Shown one piece after another: positions 12,851-26,735 of a stretch of 64,000 nt of DNA. The notes below the pieces were generated by a model. The model made no database searches, was not told the origin of the DNA, and was given only the letters and a program-made list of their open reading frames with translations. Numbering within the stretch: position 1 is the first letter of the stretch; each line of letters begins with the position of its first letter. Location: NCBI GenBank assembly GCA_003260075.1, contig QLIY01000578.1:1-64000 (forward strand). The letters are read 5' to 3'. This stretch comes from Phallusia mammillata (taxonomy: Eukaryota; Chordata; Ascidiacea; Phlebobranchia; Ascidiidae). Position numbers and translations under genes: made by a program.

Positions 12851-15025
12851 ATGTAAAGGAACAATCAACAAGCCAAATCATTCCTGACTGTGTTTTTTAG
12901 CATTTTTATCTAGGAAGGACTACACTGAAATAGACTTGGACGTTAACAGCAAGTACGCGACGTCATTCAACACCCAATTTAAAGTGCATTCACGGAGGGC
13001 TTTTAGGAACATTTTACGAAATCCTGTTGCGGCAATTGCAAACGTTAGTAAAATTGTAAACTAGCAAGTGGTGCCCCCCCCCCCGAAATCCTGTTGCGGC
13101 AATTGCAAACGTTAGTAAAATTGTAAACTAGTTGTCAGCAAGTGGTGTTTTTTACGTCTCGACGTTAATGATCAGGTTGCTTAAAAGTGCCAATTCCGTT
13201 TGACTGTTTGGGCAACGAGTAGGCAATCAGTCAACTTTCCTTTTTGAAGTTACAGTTTAGGTAAACTTTTATTATTTTGTGTAGATTGCCGTGAGTCTGG
13301 TGTACGGTGTCGTGTTCGGTCTGTTGTATTTCGACGTCGACGACTCTGTAACGATGGGGAGTCAAAACAGGTGCGAGGTGAAAAATCCAAGTAGGCTACT
13401 TAACGTACAAGTGAACATGTCTGGTAAAAGTAACTGAATCCGCTTGGAATTCTGTGTTACAAAGCACATGACCTCATGTTACCACCCTCCCTTAAACTCT
13501 GCACAAGAATTGGTCTAGTGCTTGACTAGAAGTGGGTCACAGTAGCCTGCGCTAAATCGTGGAAGATTGTGTTACTTTCCTAACATTCAATACTTTGTTA
13601 TGCAGATTTGGAGTGCTTTTTTTCGTCTCGTCAATTTTGATTTTGAACTCCTAGCTCCTCCTAGCCCCCCCCCCTAAACTCTGCACAAGAATTGGTCTAG
13701 TGCTTGACTAGAAGTGGGTCACTGTAGCCTGCGCTAAATCGTGGAAGATTGTGTTACTTCCAAAATACGTTTTCATCGTGCCCAATATCTAAATAAATGA
13801 GAAATTTCACTTGCTTGTCACTAAAACCAGGCGTCTAATTTGGTTGCCCCCCCCCCCGCGATGGATGTTTTCGCCAGGGAAAAGCGGATTTTTGTGTGAG
13901 TAAATCCAGATAAGGAAAATCAATTTGTCATAATCGAAACTAAAAAATATCTGCCAGCTTCTAAAATGTCGGTACAAAAGGGCAAATAGTGAAATGTAGA
14001 TTGCAAACAAAAACAAAAATGTTTTGCAGTCACGAGTACACATCTGGTTACTACACAGTCATCTCGTATTTCCTTTCCCAATTGGTAGCTGATATATTTC
14101 CAATGCGAACGTTGGGTTCTATCATGTTAGCAGTCATTATATATTGGATGACTGGTAAGTTGGAGCTTTTTTAGTTACAAGAGAACAAACTGCTATAGAA
14201 GTTAATGTGGTGTCAAGCGTCAAATAACTGCTGGAACTATTTATGCTCTTCAAAACAATGACGATGAAAAATATGTTGATAAAATGTATTCCAGAAATAC
14301 TAGCAAGATTAATTTTCATTTTTACTGTCGCATGGCGTTAGGTCCCAACACCAACAACTATTTCTGTGCTTAGGTCTGAAATCCGACCCGACAGCTTTTT
14401 TGATTTTCGTTTTACTTCTTTTACTCGTCGGGTACGGTTCTGTGTCGGTGGCTTTCTTCTTTTCTGTATCGTTCGATTCCAATGACCTTGCTCGCACCTT
14501 CGTGGCGTTTTTCTATACCATGTGCATCGTAAGCTGGTTAAGTTTCTTACATGAGGTGACTGATGGGAATTAACACATGCGTTTCCATAATTTCAGCTTT
14601 TTGCCGGCCTTTTGGTAAATCTAAAAACGGTTCTACCTTGGTTGTCATGGATGGAATACCTGAGCATGTCCAAGTACGTTCTGTCGGTGAGTACGTTGAG
14701 AACAGCGGTTCTTTATGAACGTACTTTATTCCCAAGCTGACGCCAAACCCTTTAAATTTCGAAAATTTTATTGTTCGGAGGACTTGAAATCCCTGAAATG
14801 GTTTCATCAATCCGGGTTTTGAACTTCTTTTTTGACAGGGATTAAGTGTAAATGAGTTTCGATTTCAAAATTTCCAGCATTGTCCGACTACTAACGTCAG
14901 TGGGATTACGGCAGCTCTTTCGTTTGCTGCACCTGTCAGCATAAATGAAACCTCAACCACATGGTAAGCGGTGTTAACATTTTTTGTTGCAAGAATATCA
15001 AAACTTGTCTGTAAGTGTAACTCAG

Positions 15026-15398
15026 AATTGTAAGTCGGCGAGTACTTTTCGGGTGTGGTTCGGGTTCGGGCCGGGCCCGGGTTTAGATTTTGTTAAACAA
15101 ACGGGCTTGATTCGGGCCTGACTTTAAATTCTTTGATCGTTTTATTTCAGAGATAAATTACCCAACTAAGTATAGCTAGTTGCTGGACTTCATCTAATGC
15201 CAAACAGCCCTAAAAAGCCGTTTTTAATTATATTCTGTACAGTGGTAAGTTTTGTACGCTTTTATGTAGTGGCCTGTCAATCAAACGTTTGAGCCTAAAC
15301 GGGATCCATAAAAAAGCTTTGGGGTCGGGCGGAGCTTCGGGCTTGTACTTTTGGTCTCGGGCAGGCTTCGGGCTCGAATTTTCGTCCCGCTTACAATT
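15026..15398. repeat. CGGGC-rich inverted-repeat element, copy B
   Basis: Counterpart of 9048-9420 in the last intron of copy B. Confidence 0.4.
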
Positions 15399-16083
15399 AT
15401 GATAAAACTATATCTCCAACCAACTGATGCCTTTTTATTAGCCGGCGTTGCTTAACAGTTACGAACACACAAAACAACCTATTTGAGTTTTTTTTATCTA
15501 ACAGTTTCCAAATACCGGGTGAAGAAGTCCTTGTTCGGACTCTCGACTACAAAGATACGAATATCACTGACTGGGATCTGTGGCTTAATGTTGTCGCACT
15601 CAGCTGCCCTACACTTGGAATGTTTACGCTCACGTACATACAACTTGTCCGCACTAAAGTGTACACCTAAATTTGCACAAATGTTTATAAATGAATAAAG
15701 TCTGAGCATTGACATTGTGTCGTATTCATTTATTTGCGGTTGATATAGTCGTCGTACAGTTTCGTTTTATTGGTAAGGTTGTTTGGAAAAAAATTTTAAT
15801 GTTTGGTCTGTGTCCGTTTTGTTGTGTTTTACTTTTTATTTGCCTGAAAATAAGGGTATGAGTTATTAAATGGTGAATTTCGCTACAAATAATAGTTACG
15901 TCCGTTTGACATAGGCATAGGTTATAATTTTATCATTTAGAAAATCCCAACTCATAAGTAGCCTACTGTATTTATCGTGGGATCCTAGTTTGAAAACAGT
16001 TTTTTTCCAATGTTATAGGGTGGAAGTTTCCGCATCACTCTTTCGACATGTTCACAGACGTCAAACTTGCTAAGACTTTAAAC

Positions 16084-16323
16084 CAGCGGTTCTTAAACTA
16101 TAGGGTTCGCGGTCCTTTAAGGGTCCGTGAGGCAATTTTGGGGGAACGCGAAAAGTAATTCTGTTATTGGATCATTGTTATGCGCAATTTTGCATAACTA
16201 GCTAAAATCCAGCAATCAACTTTTATTTTTCTAAAATACACATTTAGGTTTAAGGACCGCGAATCCTCGAAATAACGGCAAATAAGGGACCGTTTTTTTT
16301 TAAAAGAAGTTTGAGAACCACTG
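16084..16323. mobile_element. hAT-type MITE downstream of copy B
   Basis: Counterpart of 10106-10345. The A/B similarity ends soon after, near 16373, where copy A meets its N. Confidence 0.7.
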
Positions 16324-18041
16324 CTTTGAAGTTTAAACCTGTATCGAACTTGAGTCTTTGGACTTTTAATTCAAAACATTTTACTTGCATGTGATTATCT
16401 TAACGGCTTCCAGCCATGTTACATTGGACGTTTCTACAATCAATTTAATGAATAATTACGGTTTGGAACTTAGTTAATCTTCTCGGGCGTAGTTTTTACA
16501 ATTTTATGCTCGTATAACAATATGTGACCTGAACACTAAATAAGTCAGCGTATTTTAGACTTAAAGTCAGTTACCATAACAGGGAATTGGTGTAGGCTAT
16601 AACAAGTGTACATGGGCATAACAGAGCGTGCATTAGAGTTGATAGATCACCGTTGATGTTTTGGCGTTGCCGCATTTGTGTTACGTTGCGTGTTCAGCCG
16701 CAAGTGGCGCTGTTGTGACATGCTTTGTTGAAATACAGATTTGGGAATGTAATTGCAGTTTGGCGTCAGCGGTTAAACAGCGTTTAGTTTGTTTATAGGA
16801 GTCAGATATATGTAAGTGTTTCAATTATCTACCTTAAGGAACCGTACAAACCGTTTAGCCTGAAAATTATTTCGCTCAGGGCTAACATTCTGAAGGCGTA
16901 TGACTTTCAGGTGTCAAAATTTCCCCCAAAACTTTCTGCCAGGGCCCATGCGCCTGACGATCATTTGCTCCCATTTTTGCGTGTCGCGTGGTGTCGCTAC
17001 AGAACAATAAATAGCTCATTTTAAAAAAAGGCGCCGGCTGCAAGTTCAGCTATGCGAAGCAAGTTCAAGATCCTGTTTATTATAGAAATAATGCTGACCA
17101 GAAACGAAGTGGAAACGATTCCTTTAACCTCACATTTTGAGTTGGTAGTGAAACAAATTAAAAGCCTACAATTACGTAACATGATGTGACGCATAGAATG
17201 TCGGCAATTTGTAGGTCGGGGGCTAGGACTTATGTAACGTTTAGGTTAACGTATTACGTATCCTGACTCAGCAAACACATGTTATGTAACAGACTTGAGT
17301 TTGTTTAAGGAGAGTTATTGTGTCGTACTCGTACAGTTACAGTCAAACGTTAGGTAACGAAACTTGTTTGATTACCTTTTGAACAATGTGTACATTGCGT
17401 TAATTTTTGACAAAGTTGTTACATAAGAAAGTAATTTAAATTTACTCACAGGTCAGTTTGTAGTTTGTAGTTTGTACGTAGTGAAGACGTAACGAGCAAT
17501 AGAGTAATACACCGATACATTGTTTTGTGAAAGGAAGGGGAATGTTATTATTTGATTATTTTGATTAGTTTTTGGTATGATGTGTTTATTTTTTTATTGT
17601 TGGTTGGGTGCAAAACATAACTTCAAAAAGTATCTTGAAATGGTATAATGATTTTACATGTAGTTATTGTATTCTTTTGTACACAATTACACATGTGTGG
17701 TGAAAAACAGCTAACAGTTTTAAGTAAAAGTTTTATTTGTAAATGAATACCAGATATAAACAATAATATATTGTGTTCGTAAAAATAACAAGCTTTTTAT
17801 TTGGTTTAACTATAATATAATATAGCTAAAAATTAGCTATATAATTATGTATAGATAATGTTTGGTCTGGTGTAAATATGCAGTTAGTCAAGTGTGCAAA
17901 CTGCAAACTAACAGTGTGACTGTGATTGACTTCTCGCTTTGTGCAAAATGTACATAATCTTTTCGTTTCTAACATAAATTATAGAAGCAATAGCACTTAA
18001 CACTTCTGAAATATTAAATTGTGCTCACTCAATTTGCACAG
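16324..18041. other. Intergenic, upstream of the complete ABCG2-like gene
   Basis: AT-rich, without a convincing exon. A TTTGCACAG acceptor at 18033-18041, 40 bp before the start codon, implies a 5'-untranslated exon or a spliced-leader site further upstream. The promoter is not recognisable by eye. Confidence 0.4.
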
Positions 18042-18081
18042 GTGTGTTTTGTTATGTTACAAGATCTTGTGGTTGGCAATC

Positions 18082-21000
18082 ATGAGTAAGCAAAATGATG
18101 TTGTGCCTATGCATGTTCGAAATGACAGCCCAGATAATTTGTCGAATATATCGCTGGATATTGAATCCAGTGAGAAGTTAAAGGGGCCCAATGCTGTTAT
18201 GTCTTTCCACAATATCAACTATAATGTCAATGTGAAAAGTGGATGTTGCAAGTCTAACCCAAAGCAGGTGTTGAATAATGTCAGGTATGTTTCCATTCTA
18301 TTGTATAAATCTAGTATGTGTAAAATATTGCAATGCACAAAAACTTAATTTCTTTTGCAGTGGAGTAATGAAGCCTGGATTGAATGCAATTATGGGTCCA
18401 ACTGGAAGTGGAAAGTCATCGTAAGTGATATTGCTGTGTTTATTTAGACAATCAGCAAAAGTTTAATCACAAACAATCAAATAAAAAATAACTATGATCA
18501 TGACAAACAAAACGATTGGGGTAAGAATAAAAAAAAACTTTATGCAACAAATATACATATACATAAATGTATACATTTCAGCTACAACACCACCCCATTT
18601 CTAGGATATTATCTTTGTGTGGTGAATTGTTTAGGATTCTTTGCAGAAATGTTTTGTATTTGAATGCCAATAAAATATAGGATCAAATTAAATATAGCAA
18701 CTAAATATTAATTTCTGATTTAGTGATAGTATATAATTGGTGTGTGTAAGGTCATTTAAATGGTAATTTGGTATGTGTATGATCATTTTAAGGTTATTTA
18801 GATACTGTGCATAAAGTGGAAACTATTTTAATTGAAATATGACCAATTTTTAGGTGATGATTGGGTGACACATGTGTCATGTTTAGCAGTTCACAAATCA
18901 GTTCACAAATAATATAACTAACTTAATAGCTTCGCACATGTCACTATGTTAATTTTACACTGTTATTACCAATTTGTTTTTTAGGCTGTTGGACATACTT
19001 GCTGGAAGAAAAGATCCTAATGGCTTGTCTGGATTAGTTTTGGTTGATGGGAGACCTCTGCCTTCGAATTTTAAGCGCATAAGTGGATATGTTGTGCAGG
19101 TAATTTGTTTACTAATGATTCTTGTCATGATTTCTAAAGTATACTTCTTTAGTTGCCTTACTGGTTTAATGACATAATGATAATAACATGAAAACAATTT
19201 TTGCAGCATGATATCGTACTTGGTACTTTGAGTGTCCGAGAAAACCTATGGTTTTCTGCCAACCTTCGTTTACCACGCTCAATCTCGCACAACGTAAAAA
19301 GCAAACGGATTGATGAGGTTTTGTTTGATCTTGGTCTTACTGGTTGCGCTGACACTAAGGTACTGAAAATTTGTTTATACTTTCACAATCAATTTTAACA
19401 CACTTGTTTTATAACTTGTGTTTTATAAAGGCCTATGTGTTTCTGCTTGTAGAATTTCCAAATACAATTGTCTTGTAAAGGGCAAAAAAACTAGGGGCGT
19501 TAATTGAATACAACGGACAGTACTATATAAAAGGCATACATCCACCGTAATTGTACTGAAGGTACATGTTAAAGACATTATAAAGTACATAGTGCAATTT
19601 AAATATGAGGGACTTTTTAGTTAACATGTTGAAATTAGATTAAGGTCGATGCTATTGCCAGGAGCGAATTAAATGCGTGTTGGTGCTTTCCAAGTTTTAT
19701 GACCAGTAATACCGATCAGCGTTTTGCAGAATGGTCATGAAATGCACGTTTTGGACACAACGATTGGTGCATGTACTATCTGTATTAGTGTTTAGTAATG
19801 TTTCATATGCAGTTTTCACTCAACACGTTAACCTACGATGACCTCTTGCTCCCTTGTCAACATGTTTGTTTTTACTAGAATTGTGTACCAAGTGATCGGT
19901 ACACAAAAGGTTGACTTACACACGCCCAATATTAATTGCACATACTGACAAATAAAAAAAAACAGTTTCCTCAACTGTCATCAAAATTAATCATTCTTTG
20001 CATAGGAACTCGTTAAGCACTTATCGTGTCATTAATAATCGCCTCGTGATATATACGTGAAAAAAAAACTTTTTTTGTTTTGTAGATCGGCAATGAGATG
20101 ATCCGAGGCGTGTCAGGTGGTGAAAAGAAACGAGCATCGATTGGCATGGAACTTATCACTTCACCGTCCGTTCTCTTCCTCGATGAACCAACTACGGGTC
20201 TTGACGCTTCCACCGCAAATGCTGTCATGGTGTTGCTTAAAAGGTACAAAGATTGAGCAAACGTTGTGCTTGGTAATCGTCGGTGCCTGGGTTAGCCACA
20301 AAGCGATTTCGATCAACTGCAGGTGTTGACTTGGCCGTTCCCCTTTTCGCTTTAAATTCGATTGCTTTGTTGTTTATCATGCTGTTAAACTAAAATAGAA
20401 CCAGACTTCAAGCGGTGAACCGCCAGCTTCTTATATGCAATCTTTATGAAACGCGTTTAAAAGAGCCTTACTTGTATACACACATGTGTAGAGTTGTTTG
20501 TGAGACGTAGGATAGCGAATGTGAAGAAAAACGTTCATACAACAGAAGTTGTGTTCAAGGGCTGCGACCCACGGGCCACATATGTTGCCGACCACATTTT
20601 TTTATTAACAATATTTTTTGGGATAATTTTTGGAGGGTAATAATAAGGGGGTAATATTGCCGTGCACTATAATTTTGTCTTTTGTATTCAGATTAGCTAA
20701 CCCCCCCCCCCTCGTACAATCATTCTTTCCATCCATCAACCTCGTTATTCCATCTTTCGTCTCTTTGACTCACTCACGCTCCTTTCACTCGGACATTTAG
20801 TGTATCACGGACCTTACGACAAAGCATTGCCATACTTCGAAAGCATAGGTTAGTAAATAGGTTGCCATGTTGGCATTTATGCAAATGGTGGTTTTGTATT
20901 AAATGCCAGTCGCGGAACTTCGGTTTCAGTTTCACGTTTTTTTACTTACGTCACCATTTTTTGTGTGCGTACAAAAATATTGATATTTCAAAAAAATGTC

Positions 21001-24000
21001 GAACTGTACTGCACAGTTAAAAAAGATTTGTGTCTGAAATGTTATGGACGACATCGTGTGTTTGCGCCTCTATTGAACTTGCTGTAAGAAAGTTGAAACC
21101 CATATATTCATTTCATAAGACATATGCCTCGTTTTATTTTGTAGGGTACCAGTGTGAAGAACACAACAACCCAGCAGATTTCTTCCTTGACGTCATCAAC
21201 GGCGATTCCACAGCGCTCGCCAGAGCTAACCATGGCAGCAACGCAGGTATACCATCGGATGTTGACCTTGCTACCAAATATTAGCCAGACGTGGTCACGT
21301 TGCCGAGCATTGTAACACTAACTGACATGCCGTGAAAGTTCACTGGTTAATCATACACCAATATTTAATTGATGGATGTTTACAATTTTTCTCCAATAAA
21401 GAGCAATGCAAACAATGACCAAGCACCAATTTTTTCTTTCACGTCACGTAACCCTTGCAACTCTGATTGTAGTTTCCCCATTTTGTTTTTTATTTCTAAA
21501 CAAATAATCGACACTAACATGACTTGGGCAATAAGTTTGGTAGCCTTGATGTGAAGTGGTAGCCTTGTGAAAATTTCTCTAAACTACTCGATTTAAGGCA
21601 ATTTGTGAGTATGTGGGAGTAATCGTTTTCCCGGTTTGCTGTTTGTTGTGTGTTTATCGTAATGTTTCTACCAATCGGGAAACATATGCATTGTGAAAAA
21701 CCAGACATGATACTAGCACACAAAACATCGTTTGTTCACTTTTAGTAGTCCCTGTATTGAAAACAACCACGGCAAGCAGCGGTAAGGTTTGCTCGCAACG
21801 GTTTTGTTGTATCTCACATTGTGCGTTTGCATGAAAAACCTACGTTGGTGTTTTGGTTTGCATTTCGGTGCTGAATAAAGTTTTTGTTTTCTTATTTTAA
21901 CACTGCCTGCTCCGGTTTGAATTTTTTATGTTTGTGTATTTTTCTTTTACAACAAGGATTTAAATCTTTCTTTTACTTTACAGCTTTCATTATGTTTGGT
22001 TTGTTTACCCTAAATTACATAATTTTATTAAAAGTTTGATTGAAGCAAATTTTCCATGCACTTTTAAGCAATTCTGCAGCATTGTTTTCCGACACATGAG
22101 TGGAATTGTGAATGAAACATTCCCAAAAACATTTTGCTTATGTGGAGTGGAATTGCGCATGTTTATTCTTTCAAAAAAAATTAACCTGAATTAAACTATT
22201 CACCCAGTTTCGAAGAACGAATTTGCTAAAAAATTGTTAACGTACGCCAAAGATTTGTTTGTCGTTATTATTCGATTAGAAGTTGATGAGATCACAGAGG
22301 CACAAGCGACAAGTTTAGCTGAGCAACTTGCCGAGAAATTCTCAAGCTGCGACATCCAGTCTTCCACTGAAACCGAACTTGCTACCATTCTTAAACAAAG
22401 TCAAGGTATGGAAAAGGCAGAATTTAGTCGCGAGAGTCACATGGCCAGAGCCAAAGGTTACTTTCGGTCACATAACCTTGACTTGCATTTTTTAGGCAAC
22501 GATGGAACAAAAATTTCAGGCCACGACACCAAGACGTACGCAACACCATTCTGGTACCAGTTTGGCATACTTGCACGTAGAGCTTTCAAGAACGTGATAC
22601 GAAACCCGTTTGCGTCAATTGGAAATGTAAGAGAATATTGTTGTTAATGTAACAAGTAATCTGAAGCAACATTTTTTTAGCTGTAGTACCTAATCTAATG
22701 AAAACTAAAAATCGCATTAAAAAGACACATTTCTTTTAAACGTTACGATAGCAAAATAACAATTTAATGTAACAGAACGTTTATCCAGACATGTATAGGA
22801 TTGTTATATGCCCTGAATAAACACGTCGAAACGTTTACAGCTTGTCCTAAATCTCATCGTGGGGGTCGTTTTCGGTCTCCTATATTACCAAGTTGACAAT
22901 TCTGCAACCACTGGCACGCAGAACAGGTAATGGAGCATGATGTAACTTTAGACAATGACATTACAATATGCGAACGTTGTAATCTAATCTTTCCTCACCG
23001 AGTCCGAAACATAGTGCAACAGTTCACCAACACACCTTTGTACTCTTTCGTCTGGTCTGGAGTCTACAGTACATACCCCACTGTGGCTAAAAAGTGCATA
23101 GCAATTAAGATACCCTTTCTTTTCATTGGGTTATATTCCCCAAATTTCGTGATTTTTACACATTTGTGTGTTTGTATGTGAACCATCCAGCTAGATGTAG
23201 GTAAAAGTTATACATTGTAAAGTAATGGTTTGTGTGTAAATATCATAAAAGGTCGTAAATGGTTGGTAATGGTAAATAACTAAATATCATTAATGATAGG
23301 AACACTGGAGGACGCCTTAAAACTAGCATAATCTAAAACAAACTTGGAAGATTGAATACAGTGAACAAATTTTATATCATACTTTTAACAACACTGATTA
23401 TGGCAGTACACACTTTTTCAATGTCTTACTCAAGCTAAACTATGTTGCTGGCTGTGTACAGAAATCAAAGCTTGTTGCAGTTTCAATTTCATCTATTTTC
23501 TATTTAGGTTTGGCGTGCTGTTTTTCATTGCCACCAATCTGCTGTTTTCATCGATCAGCGCCATAGAGGTTTTTGTGAAAGAGAAAGACATTTTTATGTG
23601 AGTGCAACGTCACAGGTTGTTTGCCTGATAACTGTATGTGTTTCAAAGTTTATCTTGCTTTATCCGTTAGCGTTTGTATGAAATCTTTGTAAGTTTGTAA
23701 CTTGTGTTGCAACACACCACATGCCGCAAACCAACTGCAATTAACAACGTACTGGTTTTTATACACAAACTCCCTCAGACATTTAGCAGCAGCCTTTACC
23801 CTCTGCGAAATGCAGTGGTTTTTGACTTAACAGTAGGTTGTAATGACTTTTACTATGTTTGGTAGTGGCACATAACTTTTTCGCAATTGCTTGTCGCATA
23901 ACAGTTCTTACTTTCGGTTCACAGACACGAGTACGTATCCGGTTATTACAAAGTCATCTCGTATTTTCTCTCAAAACTCGTTGCCGACCTAATTCCCATG

Positions 24001-26735
24001 AGGACCATCGCTCCCATCATATTCTGTTCTGTCACCTACTGGATGGTCGGTAAGTATAAACTACTGCGGTTTTACGTTTTACTCCTTCTAAACTGTAAAC
24101 TAATATGAAATTTGTGTGTTTACTGAAAAGACATAAACAAAGATTACAATAAGTTTGGTAATTTACTTTCAGAAAGAGTTGATGTACTTTACCAAGAGTT
24201 CTGGTTATGGTATAAAACTGTAAAACTTTTTTATTGTTAGGTCTTAAAGCGGAACCTGCGTCTTTCTTCATATTCGTGTTGTTTGTTTTGCTCACGGGAT
24301 ACGCTGCCGTGTCAATAGCTCTCTTCTACTCCGCTACATTTAGCACATTTGCTGTCGCAAGTATCTTCATCTCACTCACGTTCGTCTTTTCAATAGTAAG
24401 TGTTTTCGCTTATTGTTTACGATTCCTATTATTTTGCTTGAATACCTCGGCGTTAATTATTTACCCACAGGGTGTAATTTACAGTTATATTTACATGAAA
24501 CGTTTGTAGTTAATCGTGCAGCGACTACGGCACAAATATACGTAAAAAACGACATGCTTTATCATTCAAACGTTTGGGTAAATGCTCATGCCATCAGTGA
24601 TATGACTATGAGGCTTACATAAACGCTCGAGTCACATACAACACAAGATCAATTAAAAGGTGCACAGCAGTAACAAAAAGTTGTAGCTCGGTGTAAAACA
24701 CCTGCTTGTGTGGGAAGTAGGGTTGTCTACCAACCTCTAAAGTACAACAAAATAATTCACATTAGCAAGATATTACGCCAGTATACATCAACAAGCATTT
24801 AAAGAAATAATATAGTTTGATCAATAAATTTTGTATCTTTTTACGTATATTTAGGCCGTTATGTTCGTCATTAAACTTGGGTAACAGACTTTTTTATTTG
24901 TTTTGTGTTTGAACTGAATCGTGACAGATATTGTGTACATATATACATTGCAAAATACACAACTGAACTAGGTGTAGACCTTGAACCCGACAACAGAATT
25001 GCAATGCCTGTCGCCTCCATTTGGCGTACAAATAAATCGCAAGGACTTAAAAAAACAGAGGCCTAGTTAAGTTCAGAATCTAGGAGGCGTTTTCTAGGCT
25101 GTTATACAGTAAATAAGTAACCCTTATTATGTTTTTCAGCTCTTTGCAGGTCTCCTTCTTAACGTTGAATCAGTTCTTCCGTGGTTGGCATGGATTGAAT
25201 ATATTAGTGTTGCGCAGTATGCTTATTCGGTGAGTATTTCTGGATCAGACTAAAAAACAAAATCTTGCTGCAAAACCATTTCCTCCAGCTCATTGTGTGG
25301 TATAAATAACACGCGTGTACGCAGTCAGCAGGGTATTTAACAGACACTAATCTGACCAATAATGACCGTCGATCGGTAATTGATTATGGCCCAAAATATT
25401 GCGCTCACCAATTCCACATTGGTTCTGGTCTCCCCCCCCCCTAATTGATTATGGCCCAAAATATTGCGCTCACCAATTCCACATTGGTTATGGTCTACAG
25501 TTTTTTTTTGGACTAAATAAGCACTAGCGATTACACAATGAACGTTTGCTGTATTGTTTTACTTTTGGGAAACTTTGTTCTATTTGCACTGGCATTGCCT
25601 TCGTCCTGAATCAAGATTGAACAACAACTTGTTTTATGTTGGTCTTCTTTTTTTGTGAATGAAAACCCCCCCCCCTTTGTTCTATTTGCACTGGCATTGC
25701 CTTCGTCCTGAATCAAGATTGAATAACAACTTGTTTTATGTTTGTCTTCTTTTTTGTGAATAAAAGCGTAATCTAGTATTTCCATTTCGCATGTACAAGT
25801 CTTTGTGTAAACTTGTAATCGTGACAAAACTGAGCTTATTATTGTCATGCTGAATTGTATTCATTTTTTACAGGGTCTGTGCGTGAACGAGTTCCGGTTT
25901 CAGACCTTCCAGCAATGCGGGTCGCTTAATGACACCGCATTTACATCGTCGATTCTTCAGTTTGCTAGTGCTCCGGACCTCAACCTTACCAACAATGCCG
26001 ATGGCGTCACCGCGTGGTAGGAATAAAAATCACTAAAACTCAAATAGTTAAAGCTTTGTTTGAAAACTTTTTGCGAACTTGTATCGTGGTGAAGGCAAAT
26101 AAGTCCGCTTTAGACAGATACTTTTGCGACCAATAAGATATCATACGAGCATTTGGTAACAAAACATCAGCAATATATGTTAATGTAGCCAAGCAAAGAT
26201 ATTTTTGGGACTTTTTCGAGGATGAAAAGCCGGGGCTCACAATATATTTTTGGTGCCACAACTAGGCATAACAAGTCTTGTCACCCGCTGCACTGATGAA
26301 ACCTTGCAGGTAGAAACAGTGTGTAGCTAACCTTGTGATTTAGTACACATTGCTTTACCCAAGGAGTAAGCACAATCTTTACAAGTTGTAAAAAAACTGT
26401 CGGTTTTTATTTCATCTTCATCCCAAACCTGATTCGAATATTTTTACTTGCCCCCCCCCCCATTGCTTTACCCAAGGAGTAAGCACAATCTTTACAAGTT
26501 GTAAAAAACTGTCGGTTTTTATTTCATCTTCATCCTAAACCTGATTCGAATATTTGTACTTTGTTACAGTTACCAGATATCTGGCGAGGAATTTTTGGTT
26601 CAACGTCTTGGCTACCCTGACACGAATATCACTGACTGGGATCTGTGGCTTAACGTTGTCGCACTCGGCTGTATTACACTGGGAATGTTTACGCTCACGT
26701 ACATACAACTTGTCCGCACTAAAGTGTACACTTAA
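18082..26735 (+). CDS. abcg2: ABCG2-like ABC half-transporter (complete, 17 coding exons)
   Basis: Coding exons: 18082-18284, 18361-18420, 18985-19099, 19207-19359, 20086-20243, 20692-20848, 21145-21246, 21746-21781, 22208-22405, 22496-22626, 22841-22926, 23508-23597, 23925-24049, 24241-24395, 25140-25229, 25874-26016, 26570-26735. Order is nucleotide-binding domain first, membrane domain last, as in the ABCG family: Walker [10 protein letters not shown], signature SGGEKKR, Walker [13 protein letters not shown]-loop [25 protein letters not shown], then about six hydrophobic segments, including [18 protein letters not shown]2 proteins dimerise in the plasma membrane and export drugs, sterols and sulfate conjugates. 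Exon 6 contains an 11-C tract (20701-20711) where paralogues encode the NRG of LANRGRTII. With the paralogue's 152-nt exon the total is 2,163 nt (720 aa); as printed it is out of frame. The exon at 21746 and the start of 22208 are my least certain calls. Confidence 0.88.

Larger units (their letters stand above)
11201..15670 (+). pseudogene. ABCG2-like half-transporter, copy B, 5'-truncated and disabled
   Basis: This is nearly identical to copy A over its whole length, introns and MITEs included; the offset is 5,814 bp at the 5' end and 5,978 bp at the 3' end. The first exon (11201-11351) is complete here (EDILMGTLTVRE onwards), followed by the exon with SGGEKKR and [11 protein letters not shown], the H-loop exon and the membrane-domain exons, to TAA at 15668-15670. 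It shares copy A's defects: FFLDV deletion, donorless exon ending in TAA, stop in the RFGVLFF exon. It also lacks about 30 bp including the donor after the DSTAVAA exon (near 12172). At 13494-13860 blocks are out of order and joined by C tracts. It may be an allele of copy A laid in tandem by the assembler, or a very recent duplication. Confidence 0.7.

Noticed and set aside
25377-26520. Regularly spaced repeats in ABCG2 introns suggesting a CRISPR-like array
   Set aside because: Each is a single duplicated stretch around a C tract, with different sequences at each site; the genome is animal.
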